From Rhodospirillales bacterium (lineage in GTDB: Bacteria; Pseudomonadota; Alphaproteobacteria; Rhodospirillales; Casp-alpha2): a DNA stretch of 32,845 nucleotides. Below are positions 17,945 through 27,801 of this stretch, one piece after another. The stretch spans positions 1 through 32,845 of the forward strand of contig JAJFID010000256.1 in the NCBI GenBank assembly GCA_021775325.1, in the 5' to 3' direction. How positions within the stretch are numbered: position 1 is the stretch's first letter; each line of letters starts with the position of its first letter. Below the pieces are notes generated by a model that was given only the letters and a program-made list of their open reading frames with translations, searched no databases and was not told the DNA's origin. Made by a program: the position numbers and the translations under genes.

Positions 17945-18784
17945 ATGCCTGATTTTCATATTTACGACCTGATTGAAACCAGCACGCCCGTCAGCGTGGT
18001 TGATGTGGGTGCAGCCCCCGATGCGGTCTTAACAGAACCGTACCAGCGGCTCATGGATAACGGTCGCGCCTGTGTGACGGCATTCGAGCCCGATCAGGCT
18101 GCATGCGACACGCTGAATGCGGGTTTCTCCGGTACCCGGAACCGGTGTTATCCCTATTTCATCGGTGATGGCAATGATGGAACATTGCATACGTTTCGCT
18201 CACCATTGTGCAATTCGCTTTATGCTCCCAATTATGCGGTCCTCGACCTGTTTGGTGGTCTGGAAGTGAACTTCCAGCCGACAGGAACCGCACCGGTATC
18301 GACCAAGCGTCTTGATGATATCCCCGATCTGGGCGATGTGGATTTTCTCAAACTGGATGTACAGGGTTCCGAACTGGACGTGTTACAGGGTGCCCGCACG
18401 GCCCTTGATCAGGCGCTCGTTGTGTTCACCGAAGTAGAGTTCGTTGATATGTATGTGAATCAGCCTCTGTTTGGTGACATCCAGAAATACCTGCACGAGA
18501 ACAGCTTCATGTTTCACTGTTTTGTGGGTGTTGCGACCCGCCCCTTCAAGCCGCTGGTCGCCAACAATGATCCCAGTTACGGCATCAATCAGGCTTTGTG
18601 GGGGGATGCCCTGTTCATTCGTGATCCCCGAACCTATGAGAACACGTCAACCGACAAGCTGCTTAAACTGGCACTCATCGTCCATGAGGTCTTCGACTCA
18701 ATTGATCTGACCTTACAGGTTCTGGGGATCGTGGACAAACGGAACGGCAGTGATCTGGCCGCCCGGTATTTGAGCCGGTTCTGA
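17945..18784 (+). CDS. FkbM-family methyltransferase
   Basis: VVDVGAAPD, TAFEPDQAACDTLN, DVDFLKLDVQGSELDVLQGA, FTEVEFVDMY. ATG immediately follows the ureohydrolase TAG. Confidence 0.88.
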   Translation: MPDFHIYDLIETSTPVSVVDVGAAPDAVLTEPYQRLMDNGRACVTAFEPDQAACDTLNAGFSGTRNRCYPYFIGDGNDGTLHTFRSPLCNSLYAPNYAVLDLFGGLEVNFQPTGTAPVSTKRLDDIPDLGDVDFLKLDVQGSELDVLQGARTALDQALVVFTEVEFVDMYVNQPLFGDIQKYLHENSFMFHCFVGVATRPFKPLVANNDPSYGINQALWGDALFIRDPRTYENTSTDKLLKLALIVHEVFDSIDLTLQVLGIVDKRNGSDLAARYLSRF

Positions 18785-20797
18785 CTATACGAACTGACGA
18801 AGGATTTTCTCGTCAAAATCCTTTTCAAATACCAGCGTGTCATTCTCGTAGGCTTCGATGCGCCCGGTGACGTAGAACGTTGTCGCGTCGCTGTACATCG
18901 CGGAACAGGTTTCCGTTCGGATATCCCAGCCCTCGCGCCTGAGCACCTCCGTCCAGCGCAGGTCCACACTGGCACACAAAGGGTCGTCCGGATGTATGCG
19001 GTAGGTCTCGCGTGCTGTTTCGCCGGTGGTCAGCCCCGTATCAAGATCGCGGGTTTCGCCAAAATCATCCAGAATGCGCAGGACCGATTCACCGGTATCC
19101 GGGTTGTTCTCCACATGGCGGGTCTGATTGCTTTTGCGGATAGTTTCGGTGTTTTGTGGCGGTGCGGCTTCGGCCGGTGGGAATTCCGGTGGCATCTCGT
19201 CCCTGCTGCCGCGAACCGGCAGGGTCATGGTACTGATCCCGGCAATCACACCCAGTGTAACAGCCTCCGGCGAAGACCAGATCATGGGCCAATAGGCCGT
19301 GGAAACAGCAACCCGGATACGGTGTCCGGCAGGGAAGGCCCAGGCGATATCATCCATCTGAACACGGACGCTGTAGCGCTCACCCGGAACCAGAGCGCTC
19401 GGGTGTTCATGATCATCCCGGTGACACAGGTTCAGCACACCCCATGTGACCAGCGTCGAGCTGCCGTCCGGGGCCACGTCACACATCCGCACGGCCACGT
19501 TGGCCTGTGGCCTGTCCGATGTAACAACCAGATCAACGGCCGGTGCGCCGAATATTTCCGTGCGCTCGCTCAGTGGCTCGGTGTCAAACACCAGTGATCC
19601 GTCATCGTCCCGACGCTGATCACCGGGCATTTCCTCACCCAGCCAGATAACGCAAAACTCGCCACCCATCTGACCCGTATCCTGCGGCGAACAGATGCTC
19701 AGAACCGCTTCGCCTGTCTCCGGGCTTGCCGATACGCCTGTACTGTTCAACGCCAGTTTCCGCTGCTCGATACCATCCGATGGCCAGAGATCTTCAGCAA
19801 TCCAGCGTCCGTCACGATAGGGATAGGAAGTCTGTGGCCGCACGCTGTCCATCATGTAGGCCCTGTACAGCGGGTCTGTCATGACGCCGGTATCATGGCC
19901 TTTCAGCCAGTGATCCCACCAACGCAGCGCTTCCTGCAGGAAACCCATGCGGGGTTCCGGCACGGCAAAATGCGGATACTTGTGATGCCAGGGCCCTGTG
20001 ATGCCCCTGCAGGGGGCGGTGAGCCCGGACAACATGCGGGGAATAGTATTGGAATACGCGTCACCCCAACCACCGACAGCCAGCACAGCCGCCTTGATCG
20101 CCGTGTAGTCTTCACAGATAGAGCCATGTTTCCAGTAATCGTCCCGGTGCTGATGCGACAACCACTTGGCTGCCAACAGAGGCTCAATGGCCAGACGCTC
20201 AAACCACATGTCACGCCAGCGATCCCCGACCAGTTCCGGATCAGGCGGCCTCGATGAATAGGCCAGCATGGTGCCGCCCCAGCCCATGTTTTCGCCCAGC
20301 AGGCAGCCACCTTTGTAGTGAATATCATCGGCATATCGATCATCGGTAGAACACAGCGTAATAACGGCTTTCAGGGCGTCCGGCTGGCGTGCTGCGACCT
20401 GAAGCCCGTTAAATCCGCCCCAGGAAATGCCCATCATCCCCACATTGCCGTCACACCAGGGTTGCGCCGTTATCCAGTCAATGACTTCGAGGGCGTCGTC
20501 CTGTTCCTGCAGAACGTATTCATCGTGCATGACGCCGTCGGACTCGCCATTGCCCCGCATATCCACACGCACGCAGGCATACCCGTGTCCACACAAATAC
20601 GGGTGGGTCAGGGCATCACGGGCGTCCGTGCCGCCACGCTTGCGATAGGGCAAGTATTCCAGAATTGCGGGTACAGGCGTGTCGTCGGATACATCCGGCA
20701 GCCACATGCGTGCTGCCAGCCGACAGCCATCGGCCAGTTCAATCCATTCGTTCTCGATCTCGCGTACCACGTGCGGGAACTGTCCGACTGTCAACAT
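18785..20797 (-). CDS. CocE/NonD family hydrolase (X-Pro dipeptidyl-peptidase-like alpha/beta hydrolase)
   Basis: LEYLPYRKR, VDMRGNGESDG, nucleophile elbow GISWGGFNG, GWGDAYSN, GPWHHKYP, C-terminal jelly-roll-like region. Confidence 0.92.
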   Translation of the reverse strand: MLTVGQFPHVVREIENEWIELADGCRLAARMWLPDVSDDTPVPAILEYLPYRKRGGTDARDALTHPYLCGHGYACVRVDMRGNGESDGVMHDEYVLQEQDDALEVIDWITAQPWCDGNVGMMGISWGGFNGLQVAARQPDALKAVITLCSTDDRYADDIHYKGGCLLGENMGWGGTMLAYSSRPPDPELVGDRWRDMWFERLAIEPLLAAKWLSHQHRDDYWKHGSICEDYTAIKAAVLAVGGWGDAYSNTIPRMLSGLTAPCRGITGPWHHKYPHFAVPEPRMGFLQEALRWWDHWLKGHDTGVMTDPLYRAYMMDSVRPQTSYPYRDGRWIAEDLWPSDGIEQRKLALNSTGVSASPETGEAVLSICSPQDTGQMGGEFCVIWLGEEMPGDQRRDDDGSLVFDTEPLSERTEIFGAPAVDLVVTSDRPQANVAVRMCDVAPDGSSTLVTWGVLNLCHRDDHEHPSALVPGERYSVRVQMDDIAWAFPAGHRIRVAVSTAYWPMIWSSPEAVTLGVIAGISTMTLPVRGSRDEMPPEFPPAEAAPPQNTETIRKSNQTRHVENNPDTGESVLRILDDFGETRDLDTGLTTGETARETYRIHPDDPLCASVDLRWTEVLRREGWDIRTETCSAMYSDATTFYVTGRIEAYENDTLVFEKDFDEKILRQFV

Positions 20798-20820
20798 GCG
20801 CCACGCGCCCCTATCAGTTA

Positions 20821-21813
20821 TCAGGTATCAAACCGGGTACCCAGACCAGCGGTCTGTGCTGTTTGGAAGGCCAGGCGGGCAATGGCCGTATCCTGCGCGC
20901 CCGTTCCCGTCAGATCACACACGGTTACATCATCCGCAGACCGCCGCCCCGGAACGTGTCCGGCAATGACCTGGCCCAGTTCATCCACACCGAAATCCGC
21001 CGCAACAGCGCCGGAACTGATGGCATGATGCAACTCACCCAGTTTGGCGCTTTGCGCCCGCGTATCACAAACGAACACATCGCATTTCGCGACAATACCC
21101 GGATCCAGTTCATTTTTGTGTTCGGCATCCGATCCCATGGCCGTGATGTGCAGACCCCGATGCAACCAGTCGGCCTCAATCAGCGGTTCCGTAGCAGGCG
21201 TCGAGGTAATGACGATCTGTGACGCTGCAACCACCTCGGCTACACCGGATCGTACCTCAGCCGCTACACCCAGTTTGTCGGCAATGTCGCGGGCACAGGC
21301 TTCGGCCTTTTCGTGGCTTCGCCCCCAGACCAGAACCGTGGAGAAATCCCGAACCAGTTTGAGTGCCTCTACCTGATACCGCGCCTGTGAACCGGTACCA
21401 ACGATGCCCACCGTATCCACATGTGGATTGGCCAGATACTTCGACGCTATAGCCCCGGCGGCAGCCGTGCGCACATCCGTCAGGTATCCGTTATCCAGCA
21501 ACATGGCCTCAACCAGCCCGGTATGGGCACTGAACAGGGTCATGAGGCCGTTCGTGCTGGGCAAACCAATTTTCGGGTTGTTGAAGAAACCGGGACTCAT
21601 TTTGACAGCAAAACTGTCAAGACCGGGGATGTAGGCGGTCTTCACATCAATCTCGCCGTGGTGTTCTTCGATGTCCAGCCGCAGGATTGGCGGCATGACA
21701 ACCGTGCCCCCCGCCAGCGCCGTAAAGGCACCCTCCACGGCTTCCATGGTCTCGACATCCAGGCCAATGCATTGCTGGAGCTGGGCTTCCGTCAGGATGG
21801 TGATTTCAGTCAT
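20821..21813 (-). CDS. Ornithine cyclodeaminase/mu-crystallin family protein (EutC-like)
   Basis: FAVKMSPGFFNNPKIGLPSTNGLMTLFSAHTGLVEAMLLDNGYLTDVRTAAAGAIASKYLA, VGIVGTGSQARYQVEAL. ATG 21813 (MTEITILTEAQL). Confidence 0.9.
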   Translation of the reverse strand: MTEITILTEAQLQQCIGLDVETMEAVEGAFTALAGGTVVMPPILRLDIEEHHGEIDVKTAYIPGLDSFAVKMSPGFFNNPKIGLPSTNGLMTLFSAHTGLVEAMLLDNGYLTDVRTAAAGAIASKYLANPHVDTVGIVGTGSQARYQVEALKLVRDFSTVLVWGRSHEKAEACARDIADKLGVAAEVRSGVAEVVAASQIVITSTPATEPLIEADWLHRGLHITAMGSDAEHKNELDPGIVAKCDVFVCDTRAQSAKLGELHHAISSGAVAADFGVDELGQVIAGHVPGRRSADDVTVCDLTGTGAQDTAIARLAFQTAQTAGLGTRFDT

Positions 21814-21823
21814 AAATACTCTT

Positions 21824-22810
21824 TCATTGCGCACTGGCTGGCGGGTGATCATCGATGATCTGGTGCAGTTTCGCCATATCCACATTTCGGCCACTGACCA
21901 GGACGGCAACCGGGCCTTCCATATCTGGCACCAGATCATTGAGAATAACTGCAGCACCAACAGAACCGCCGCCTTCAACAACGATCCGTTCCTGCCAATA
22001 GAAATGGGCCATGGCTGCGGCGATCTGTTCCTCACTCACCGTAATCATGTCATCAATGTAGTCGCGGCAGAGTTCATAGGAGTAGCGGTTATCCAGACCG
22101 ATGCCACCACCCAGTGAGTCTGCCAGCGTTGGCAACTCCTCCACAGGAACGGGTTTACCTGCATGAATACTCTCGATCATGGCAGCGCCTTTTTCCATGG
22201 AAACGCCGACTACACGGATGTCCGGGTTGGCAGACTTGAGCGCCAAAGCGATACCGCCCGCCAGACCGCCGCCGGATAACGGCACAATGGCGGTCTTGAT
22301 ATCCGGTAGGTCCTCCAGCAATTCCAACCCGACGGTGCCCTGTCCGGCGATGACGTGGATATCGTCAAAAGGGTGCGCATTCACCAGGCCTTCTTCGTCT
22401 ATCAGGCGCTGAGCCTCGACTTCGGCGTCGTCCTGGCTTTTACCGACGATGCGGATCTCGGCGCCCAGGGCCCGAATTCCGGCGATCTTGTTCTCGGGCA
22501 CAAGATTTCCCATGCAGATGATGGCCCGCATACCGAGTTTCTTGGCCGCCGCAGCCACACCGCGACCATGGTTCCCCGTTGAAACAGCGACAACGCCGCG
22601 CGACCGCTCCTCTTCACTGAGATTGGCCAGCTTGTTGGTCGCCCCCCTGATCTTGAAGGCACCAATATCCTGCAATGTTTCCAGTTTAAGATGTATGGGA
22701 ACACCGGCAACGTCGCTGAGACTCTGCGACGGCACCAGCGGCGTATGGCGGACGGAATCCTGTATGGTCTGACGCGCGCGATAAATATCGCCCAGGGTAA
22801 CGGCTGGCAT
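21824..22810 (-). CDS. Fold-type II PLP enzyme, threonine dehydratase-like (EutB-like)
   Basis: LKLETLQDIGAFKIRGATNKL PLP lysine motif, VAVSTGNHGRGVAAAAKKLG, VPLSGGGLAGGIALALK. ATG 22810 (MPAVTLGDIYRAR). Confidence 0.9.
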   Translation of the reverse strand: MPAVTLGDIYRARQTIQDSVRHTPLVPSQSLSDVAGVPIHLKLETLQDIGAFKIRGATNKLANLSEEERSRGVVAVSTGNHGRGVAAAAKKLGMRAIICMGNLVPENKIAGIRALGAEIRIVGKSQDDAEVEAQRLIDEEGLVNAHPFDDIHVIAGQGTVGLELLEDLPDIKTAIVPLSGGGLAGGIALALKSANPDIRVVGVSMEKGAAMIESIHAGKPVPVEELPTLADSLGGGIGLDNRYSYELCRDYIDDMITVSEEQIAAAMAHFYWQERIVVEGGGSVGAAVILNDLVPDMEGPVAVLVSGRNVDMAKLHQIIDDHPPASAQ

Positions 22811-22917
22811 GATGATCGGTTCCTCTCTGTTGCCTATTCTTGACCTATGGCGTATGCCCAATCAATGGGATATGTAGATAATCTGAATTTATTTTTGACA
22901 CCTGAGAGGATCAAGTT

Positions 22918-24339
22918 ATGTCAGCGGACGGCACTTTGGAACCAAACCTGTCTGGCCCTGCCGGTAGTTACATGCCGCCCAGTGGCGGTGGTCCAGATGT
23001 ATTCTTTGGGCGAAATGGTGTGTCCATTCCCCTGCCCCTGATCGAACGTGCAGAAGGCATTCGCATGTGGGACGATTCGGGTGTGGAATACATCGACATG
23101 TCCTCAGGTCCCATCGTCTCAAACATTGGCCATGGCGTCCCTGAAATTGGCGAGGCCATTGCCAGTCAGATCAGCACGGTTGATTTTGCCTGCTCCCGCA
23201 TTGTGCGACACCGTGCCAGTCTCCGGTTGTCTGATCAGATTTCGCGACTTGCCGGTCCTGGCTATGAGCGAGTGTGTTTTGTTTCCGGCGGCTCCGAGGC
23301 CAATGAAATCGCCATCAAGTTTTTGCGCCAGTATGCGATTTCCATTGGCCAGACCAGACGTCGACACGTGATTACCTGTATGCCCTCCTACCACGGCGGC
23401 ACCTTTTCAACCCTGGCATGGAGCGGTGACAACACGCTCGGCGACTTCCTTGACGGCATGGTCGTGGACTCACCAAAAATACCGGCGCCGTTCACCTATC
23501 GGGTACCGGAAAACCACACCGTAGAGAGTTACGCGCAGCATTGCGCAGACGCTTTGCGCAATACCATCAACGAACTTGGCGCAGAGAATGTTCTCGCCTT
23601 CATGATCGAGCCAGTGGGTGGCGTTGCAACCGGTGCCCTTGTTCCGCACCAGAATTTTTTTCAGGCCGTTCGCCAGATATGTGATGAAAACGGGGTTTAT
23701 CTGTTGTTTGACGAGGTCATGAGTGGTTCCGGGCGTACCGGCAAGTTCCTGTCTGCCCACTACTGGCCGCAGATACAACCCGACGTGGCCGTTCTGGCGA
23801 AAGGTCTGGGGGCCGGGTACGTGCCACTGGGCGCGGTTCTGGTGCCCGCCGCAATGGCTGATCCTCTCGCAGAGCATCTTGGTTTTGACTTCTCGCACAC
23901 TTATACCGCAAATCCCGTCGCCTGTGCGGCAGGCTCAGCCGTGCTGGACTATACCGAGCAGCACAATCTCATGGATAACGCCATGGAAATGGGCGCGTAT
24001 CTTCGAAATGCACTGGAACTGTTGAAGGAGTCCTGTCCGCTGATTGGTGATGTGCGCGGACTTGGTCTTCTCATGAGTCTGGAAATGGTCGCCGATCAGG
24101 CAACAAAAAAAATGCTGCCCGCAGAAGCCGTCGCGGCTGATCGAATCCGCATGCATGGCCTGAATAATGGCCTTCTGATTTACTCGCGGCGAACCTGCCG
24201 TGGCGAAAATGGCGAATGGTTTATGGTGGCACCACCACTGACCATATCGCGCGACGAATGTGATGAACTGGTCGAACGGCTGGCAAGGGCCCTCAACGAC
24301 CTTGCTGAAGAACTGACCCGGGAGGGTCTTCTTTCCTGA
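22918..24339 (+). CDS. Class III pyridoxal-phosphate aminotransferase
   Basis: FVSGGSEANEIAIKFLRQY, YLLFDEVMSGSGRTGKF, VAVLAKGLGAGYVPLGAVL (PLP Lys), HTYTANPVACAAG. Confidence 0.93.
   Translation: MSADGTLEPNLSGPAGSYMPPSGGGPDVFFGRNGVSIPLPLIERAEGIRMWDDSGVEYIDMSSGPIVSNIGHGVPEIGEAIASQISTVDFACSRIVRHRASLRLSDQISRLAGPGYERVCFVSGGSEANEIAIKFLRQYAISIGQTRRRHVITCMPSYHGGTFSTLAWSGDNTLGDFLDGMVVDSPKIPAPFTYRVPENHTVESYAQHCADALRNTINELGAENVLAFMIEPVGGVATGALVPHQNFFQAVRQICDENGVYLLFDEVMSGSGRTGKFLSAHYWPQIQPDVAVLAKGLGAGYVPLGAVLVPAAMADPLAEHLGFDFSHTYTANPVACAAGSAVLDYTEQHNLMDNAMEMGAYLRNALELLKESCPLIGDVRGLGLLMSLEMVADQATKKMLPAEAVAADRIRMHGLNNGLLIYSRRTCRGENGEWFMVAPPLTISRDECDELVERLARALNDLAEELTREGLLS
24308..24333. terminator. Hairpin AAGAA(ct)GACCC-GGGA-GGGTC-TTCTT overlapping the aminotransferase 3' end
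   Basis: Read directly; located just before the convergent stops of the aminotransferase and PilZ genes. Confidence 0.35.
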
Positions 24340-24345
24340 CGTAAA

Positions 24346-24621
24346 TCAGGCCTGCTCGTCGTCTTCAAACCGGATGGCAAACCCGCTTTCATAATGGCGG
24401 ACAACCCGGCCATTGTAGGTATCGCCTTGTTCCACATCCACCTCGATAGGATTGCCAATATTGAATTCCGTTTTTCCGGCACCGGCTGTAAAATCGAACC
24501 CGACAGCCGCACCCGTGTCGGATATATTCTCTAACCGACCGGCATAAACGTCTTCTCCAGCGTGAATTTCGGCTGGCTCATCCGTATCCGTGCGGGGTGC
24601 GCGATTGCGTGGGTCTGTCAT
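24346..24621 (-). CDS. PilZ-like domain protein
   Basis: 91 aa; AEIHAGEDVYAGRLENISDTGAAVGFD and GRVVRHYESGFAIRFE resemble PilZ. Confidence 0.7.
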   Translation of the reverse strand: MTDPRNRAPRTDTDEPAEIHAGEDVYAGRLENISDTGAAVGFDFTAGAGKTEFNIGNPIEVDVEQGDTYNGRVVRHYESGFAIRFEDDEQA

Positions 24622-24694
24622 TATTGTTCCTCGTTCATATACACCAATAATACCACCATGGCAGATGGAAAACTGTGCGATTCAACACACCTTA

Positions 24695-26080
24695 TCATGA
24701 CTTTACGTGCGATATGAACTCTTCAAATTTTCCACCTGTCGACCTTGGAATATCCCCGACATAGGAGAACTGATAACAGAATTCGTGATGCAGGTGCCGC
24801 GTGAGCATGGCACACATAGCCTCCTCCGCATCTTTGCTCAGAGGATTGTCCACGACCAGTTTTACTTCCAGATCGTGCACCGAATGCTGAATGATCTGAA
24901 TCTGCTGAACTGGCGCGATATCGAGCATTTCCCTGGACAACCATGGCAACGGCCAGGCCTGGTCCCCGTTGGGGTAACACACCATGTTCCGGGCTCGACC
25001 GACAATCCGGTCAATCACCGGCAGGCCGCGGCCGCACGCGCACATCTCGCCAATCTGCGCATAGTCACCAATGTCATAACGAATCAGCGGCATGACAAAA
25101 TTGTGTAAATCGGTGACAACGACCCGGCCGGTTTCACCCGTGTCACAAGGCTCACCATTATCGCGGAGGATCTCCACATATACGTGCTCGGATTGCACAT
25201 GATAATGGCGGGTCTCAGGGCATTGCAGCGCCATCAGGCCGGTCTCCACTGCCGAGTACACATCCCACACGGGGATACCCCACGATGCCATGCACCGGTC
25301 ATGCAGGCCTTCCGCGATGGCTTCGGACATGGTCATGACACCACGCAGATACGTGCATGATACACCTTCTGACCCCGTATACCGGATCAGCGCATCCAGA
25401 TTGGTGGGCAGGGTCAGCAGATACTTGGGTTTGATCCGCTCTAACCACGCCAGTTGCTCGCGGACCGGTCGCGTGACGTCAAACAGATACATGGGGCCGG
25501 ACTGGTGGCCGGCAACCCAGCCGACAGGTTTGTCCGATGCGGCCGCGTCATTTTCGTCGCCCCTGAGCACTCTGATACCTGCGACAACCGCGTTAACGTC
25601 AAGATTGTGCCACAATGGTACACGGAGGTTGATTGCATCGAAAAACAGGTTGGTGAGTTCCGTGACGGTGACCGTGACGGGCTTGCCGGTCGACCCGGAA
25701 CTTACAACAGATGACGTTGTACCGTGGTCCTTGGGTAGTTTTGAACTGGTCAGCCGCGCACTGTTTGCCTGTACAGTGTCGCGAGACAATATGGGCAGAT
25801 CACGCCACAGCTTCATCAGTGCGGTCGCGGAAGCCGAATCGACTGCCATTGGCAAGGTATCACTGTACCAGGGCACTGTTTTCCGGGCGTGTCGTACCAG
25901 TGCCGATAGTTGTTGGAACTGGTTTGCACGGAGGTGCGCAGGTGAAAGCCACTGTGTCTGGCTCAACTGAAAAGACAGCGCACCCAACGCCGCATTGACG
26001 CCAGACGGAATGGCGGGCCAGTTGACACTGGTGCAACTCGATACAGGTTTGAACACAGATGGGCGCGACGAATCTGTCAT
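24695..26080 (-). CDS. Phenylacetate-CoA ligase (PaaK/CapK)-like adenylate-forming enzyme
   Basis: SSGSTGKPVTVTVT, YSAVETGLMALQCPE, TDLHNFVMPLIRYDIGDYAQ, CACGRGLPVIDRIVGRARN. Confidence 0.88.
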   Translation of the reverse strand: MTDSSRPSVFKPVSSCTSVNWPAIPSGVNAALGALSFQLSQTQWLSPAHLRANQFQQLSALVRHARKTVPWYSDTLPMAVDSASATALMKLWRDLPILSRDTVQANSARLTSSKLPKDHGTTSSVVSSGSTGKPVTVTVTELTNLFFDAINLRVPLWHNLDVNAVVAGIRVLRGDENDAAASDKPVGWVAGHQSGPMYLFDVTRPVREQLAWLERIKPKYLLTLPTNLDALIRYTGSEGVSCTYLRGVMTMSEAIAEGLHDRCMASWGIPVWDVYSAVETGLMALQCPETRHYHVQSEHVYVEILRDNGEPCDTGETGRVVVTDLHNFVMPLIRYDIGDYAQIGEMCACGRGLPVIDRIVGRARNMVCYPNGDQAWPLPWLSREMLDIAPVQQIQIIQHSVHDLEVKLVVDNPLSKDAEEAMCAMLTRHLHHEFCYQFSYVGDIPRSTGGKFEEFISHVKS

Positions 26081-26211
26081 ATAATTATACTATATTTACC
26101 AAAGGATTATACCAAGTTCGGGTTTTCAGAACTGCTGGTTGACCCGACGGGTTCTATTGCCCACAATTGCCTCAGTGACGCACACATAACACACAAGCCG
26201 GGGAGGCAAAA

Positions 26212-26475
26212 ATGGCTGATGACATGGTTGATGAACATTTTGTTGAGGCAATTTCAAATGTCTCGCATGCCAATGGTGTGTTTCGTGTTACCCTGGGCCG
26301 CCAGGACACGGAAGATGCGATTACGCCCGTCACACGCCTGTTAATTCCAGCCAGCCAGTTGGGCCGCCTGCTCCAGGGTATAGGCAATGCCGCCAACGAA
26401 ATTGGTGAACGCGTACGTGAAAAAACAGAAGCGGCTGAGGATGAAGAAGACAAAGGCAAAAAGGGTAAGAAATAG
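26212..26475 (+). CDS. Small hypothetical protein with Lys/Glu-rich C-terminus
   Basis: 87-aa ORF with nearby GGGGAGG; VSHANGVFRVTLGRQD...LLIPASQLGRLLQGIGNAANEI then EDEEDKGKKGKK. Confidence 0.65.
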   Translation: MADDMVDEHFVEAISNVSHANGVFRVTLGRQDTEDAITPVTRLLIPASQLGRLLQGIGNAANEIGERVREKTEAAEDEEDKGKKGKK

Positions 26476-26496
26476 CCAGCGTTCTAGCGGGGAACC

Positions 26497-27801
26497 CTAA
26501 CGTTCCTGCATGGCGTTACCCATGTCGCCCATCAACGGGTCCAGAATATACTGCATCACTGTCCGCTTGCCGGTCTGGATACTGGCCATGACCTGCATGC
26601 CCGGAAACAGGTTGTACCGCAACTGACCCTGCTCGAAATAAGGTTGCTCGGTTTCAATACGCACCTTGTAGTAAGGCTGGCCTTCTGCTGTTTCCAACGT
26701 ATCGGGGCTGACATGCACGACTATGCCGTAAAGGTTTCCAAAACGTGCTGCGTCGGCTGATGTCAGCTTGATCGTCGCCGCCTGCCCCACTGCAACGTAG
26801 CCGATGTCCTGCGTCGGCAGTTCCGCGTCAACGATCAGCCTGTCTGCGCCGGGCACGATATCGGCGATGGCATCACCAGGCCTGATGACCCCGCCAATGG
26901 TTGCCAGATACAGAACCTTCACCACACCATTGACCGGCGAGCGAACCACGGTTCGTTTCAGGCTGTCCTCATACTTCTGGATGCGTTGATACAATTCGTC
27001 ATAGGTCCGACGGGCATCATCCAGTGCGCTTTGATTATCATCTGTATAGATACTTTGCAGGGCAACCAGTTGTGCTTCCGCCTCTTTTTTGGCCGCCTTG
27101 GCCCGGGCCAGTGACTGGCGACTGGTATCCAGTTCGCCCACCAGATTTGTTTTTTCCTTCACCAGATCCAGATGCTTGAAGTTGTTGGTCAATCCTTCTG
27201 CCAGAAGCTCGGAGCTGATGGCGACCTGCTCCTGAACCAGCGCCAGGCTGGCACGGCTGTTTTTGATACGCGAGGCGATTTCCAGAATTTCCTGCTCTCG
27301 CTGGGACACGGTTTCGCGTTGCCGGTTCATCTCGCTTACATGTCGATTTGCCTGGGATTTAAACCGTTCGCGGGACTGGGAAACGATCGTGGGATAGTTG
27401 TCGATCAGATCCTGCAGATACACAGGTTCGTCCAAGCCCTTAAACAGGGCGTCAAATCGCGATATGTCGGCCTGCAGGGCGGTCAGCCGAACCTGCAATT
27501 CAGCAACGTCCGCACCTGATGCCGTGGGCTCCAGAACCACCAGTGGTTGACCAGCCTCAACCACGTCGCCAGCGCTGACGAGAATTTCCAGAACAATGCC
27601 ACCTTCCAGATGCTGCACTGTCTTGACCTGTGATGAAGGTGCGACCTCGCCCATAGCCATGCTGACGATATCAAGCTGGCTGTTGGAAGCCCAGACGCCG
27701 AAAGAAACGACCATGAAGAAACACAGCAGTATCATTGCGTGGGTGGAACGCCCTATGTCTTCGGAGGGACGAAAGTCCTGATCGGGGGAACTGTCGCTCA
27801 T
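26497..27801 (-). CDS. Type I secretion membrane fusion protein, HlyD family
   Basis: HlyD/EmrA-like: QHLEGGIVLEILVSAGDVVEAGQPLVVLEPT, long coiled coil, VRSPVNGVVKVLYLATIGGVIRPGDAIADIVP. Confidence 0.93.
   Translation of the reverse strand: MSDSSPDQDFRPSEDIGRSTHAMILLCFFMVVSFGVWASNSQLDIVSMAMGEVAPSSQVKTVQHLEGGIVLEILVSAGDVVEAGQPLVVLEPTASGADVAELQVRLTALQADISRFDALFKGLDEPVYLQDLIDNYPTIVSQSRERFKSQANRHVSEMNRQRETVSQREQEILEIASRIKNSRASLALVQEQVAISSELLAEGLTNNFKHLDLVKEKTNLVGELDTSRQSLARAKAAKKEAEAQLVALQSIYTDDNQSALDDARRTYDELYQRIQKYEDSLKRTVVRSPVNGVVKVLYLATIGGVIRPGDAIADIVPGADRLIVDAELPTQDIGYVAVGQAATIKLTSADAARFGNLYGIVVHVSPDTLETAEGQPYYKVRIETEQPYFEQGQLRYNLFPGMQVMASIQTGKRTVMQYILDPLMGDMGNAMQER

Noticed and set aside
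26142-26155. ACCCGACGGGT near-palindrome between the PaaK-like gene and the small ORF
   Set aside because: Short, isolated and without a poly-T tract; insufficient to call an operator or terminator.
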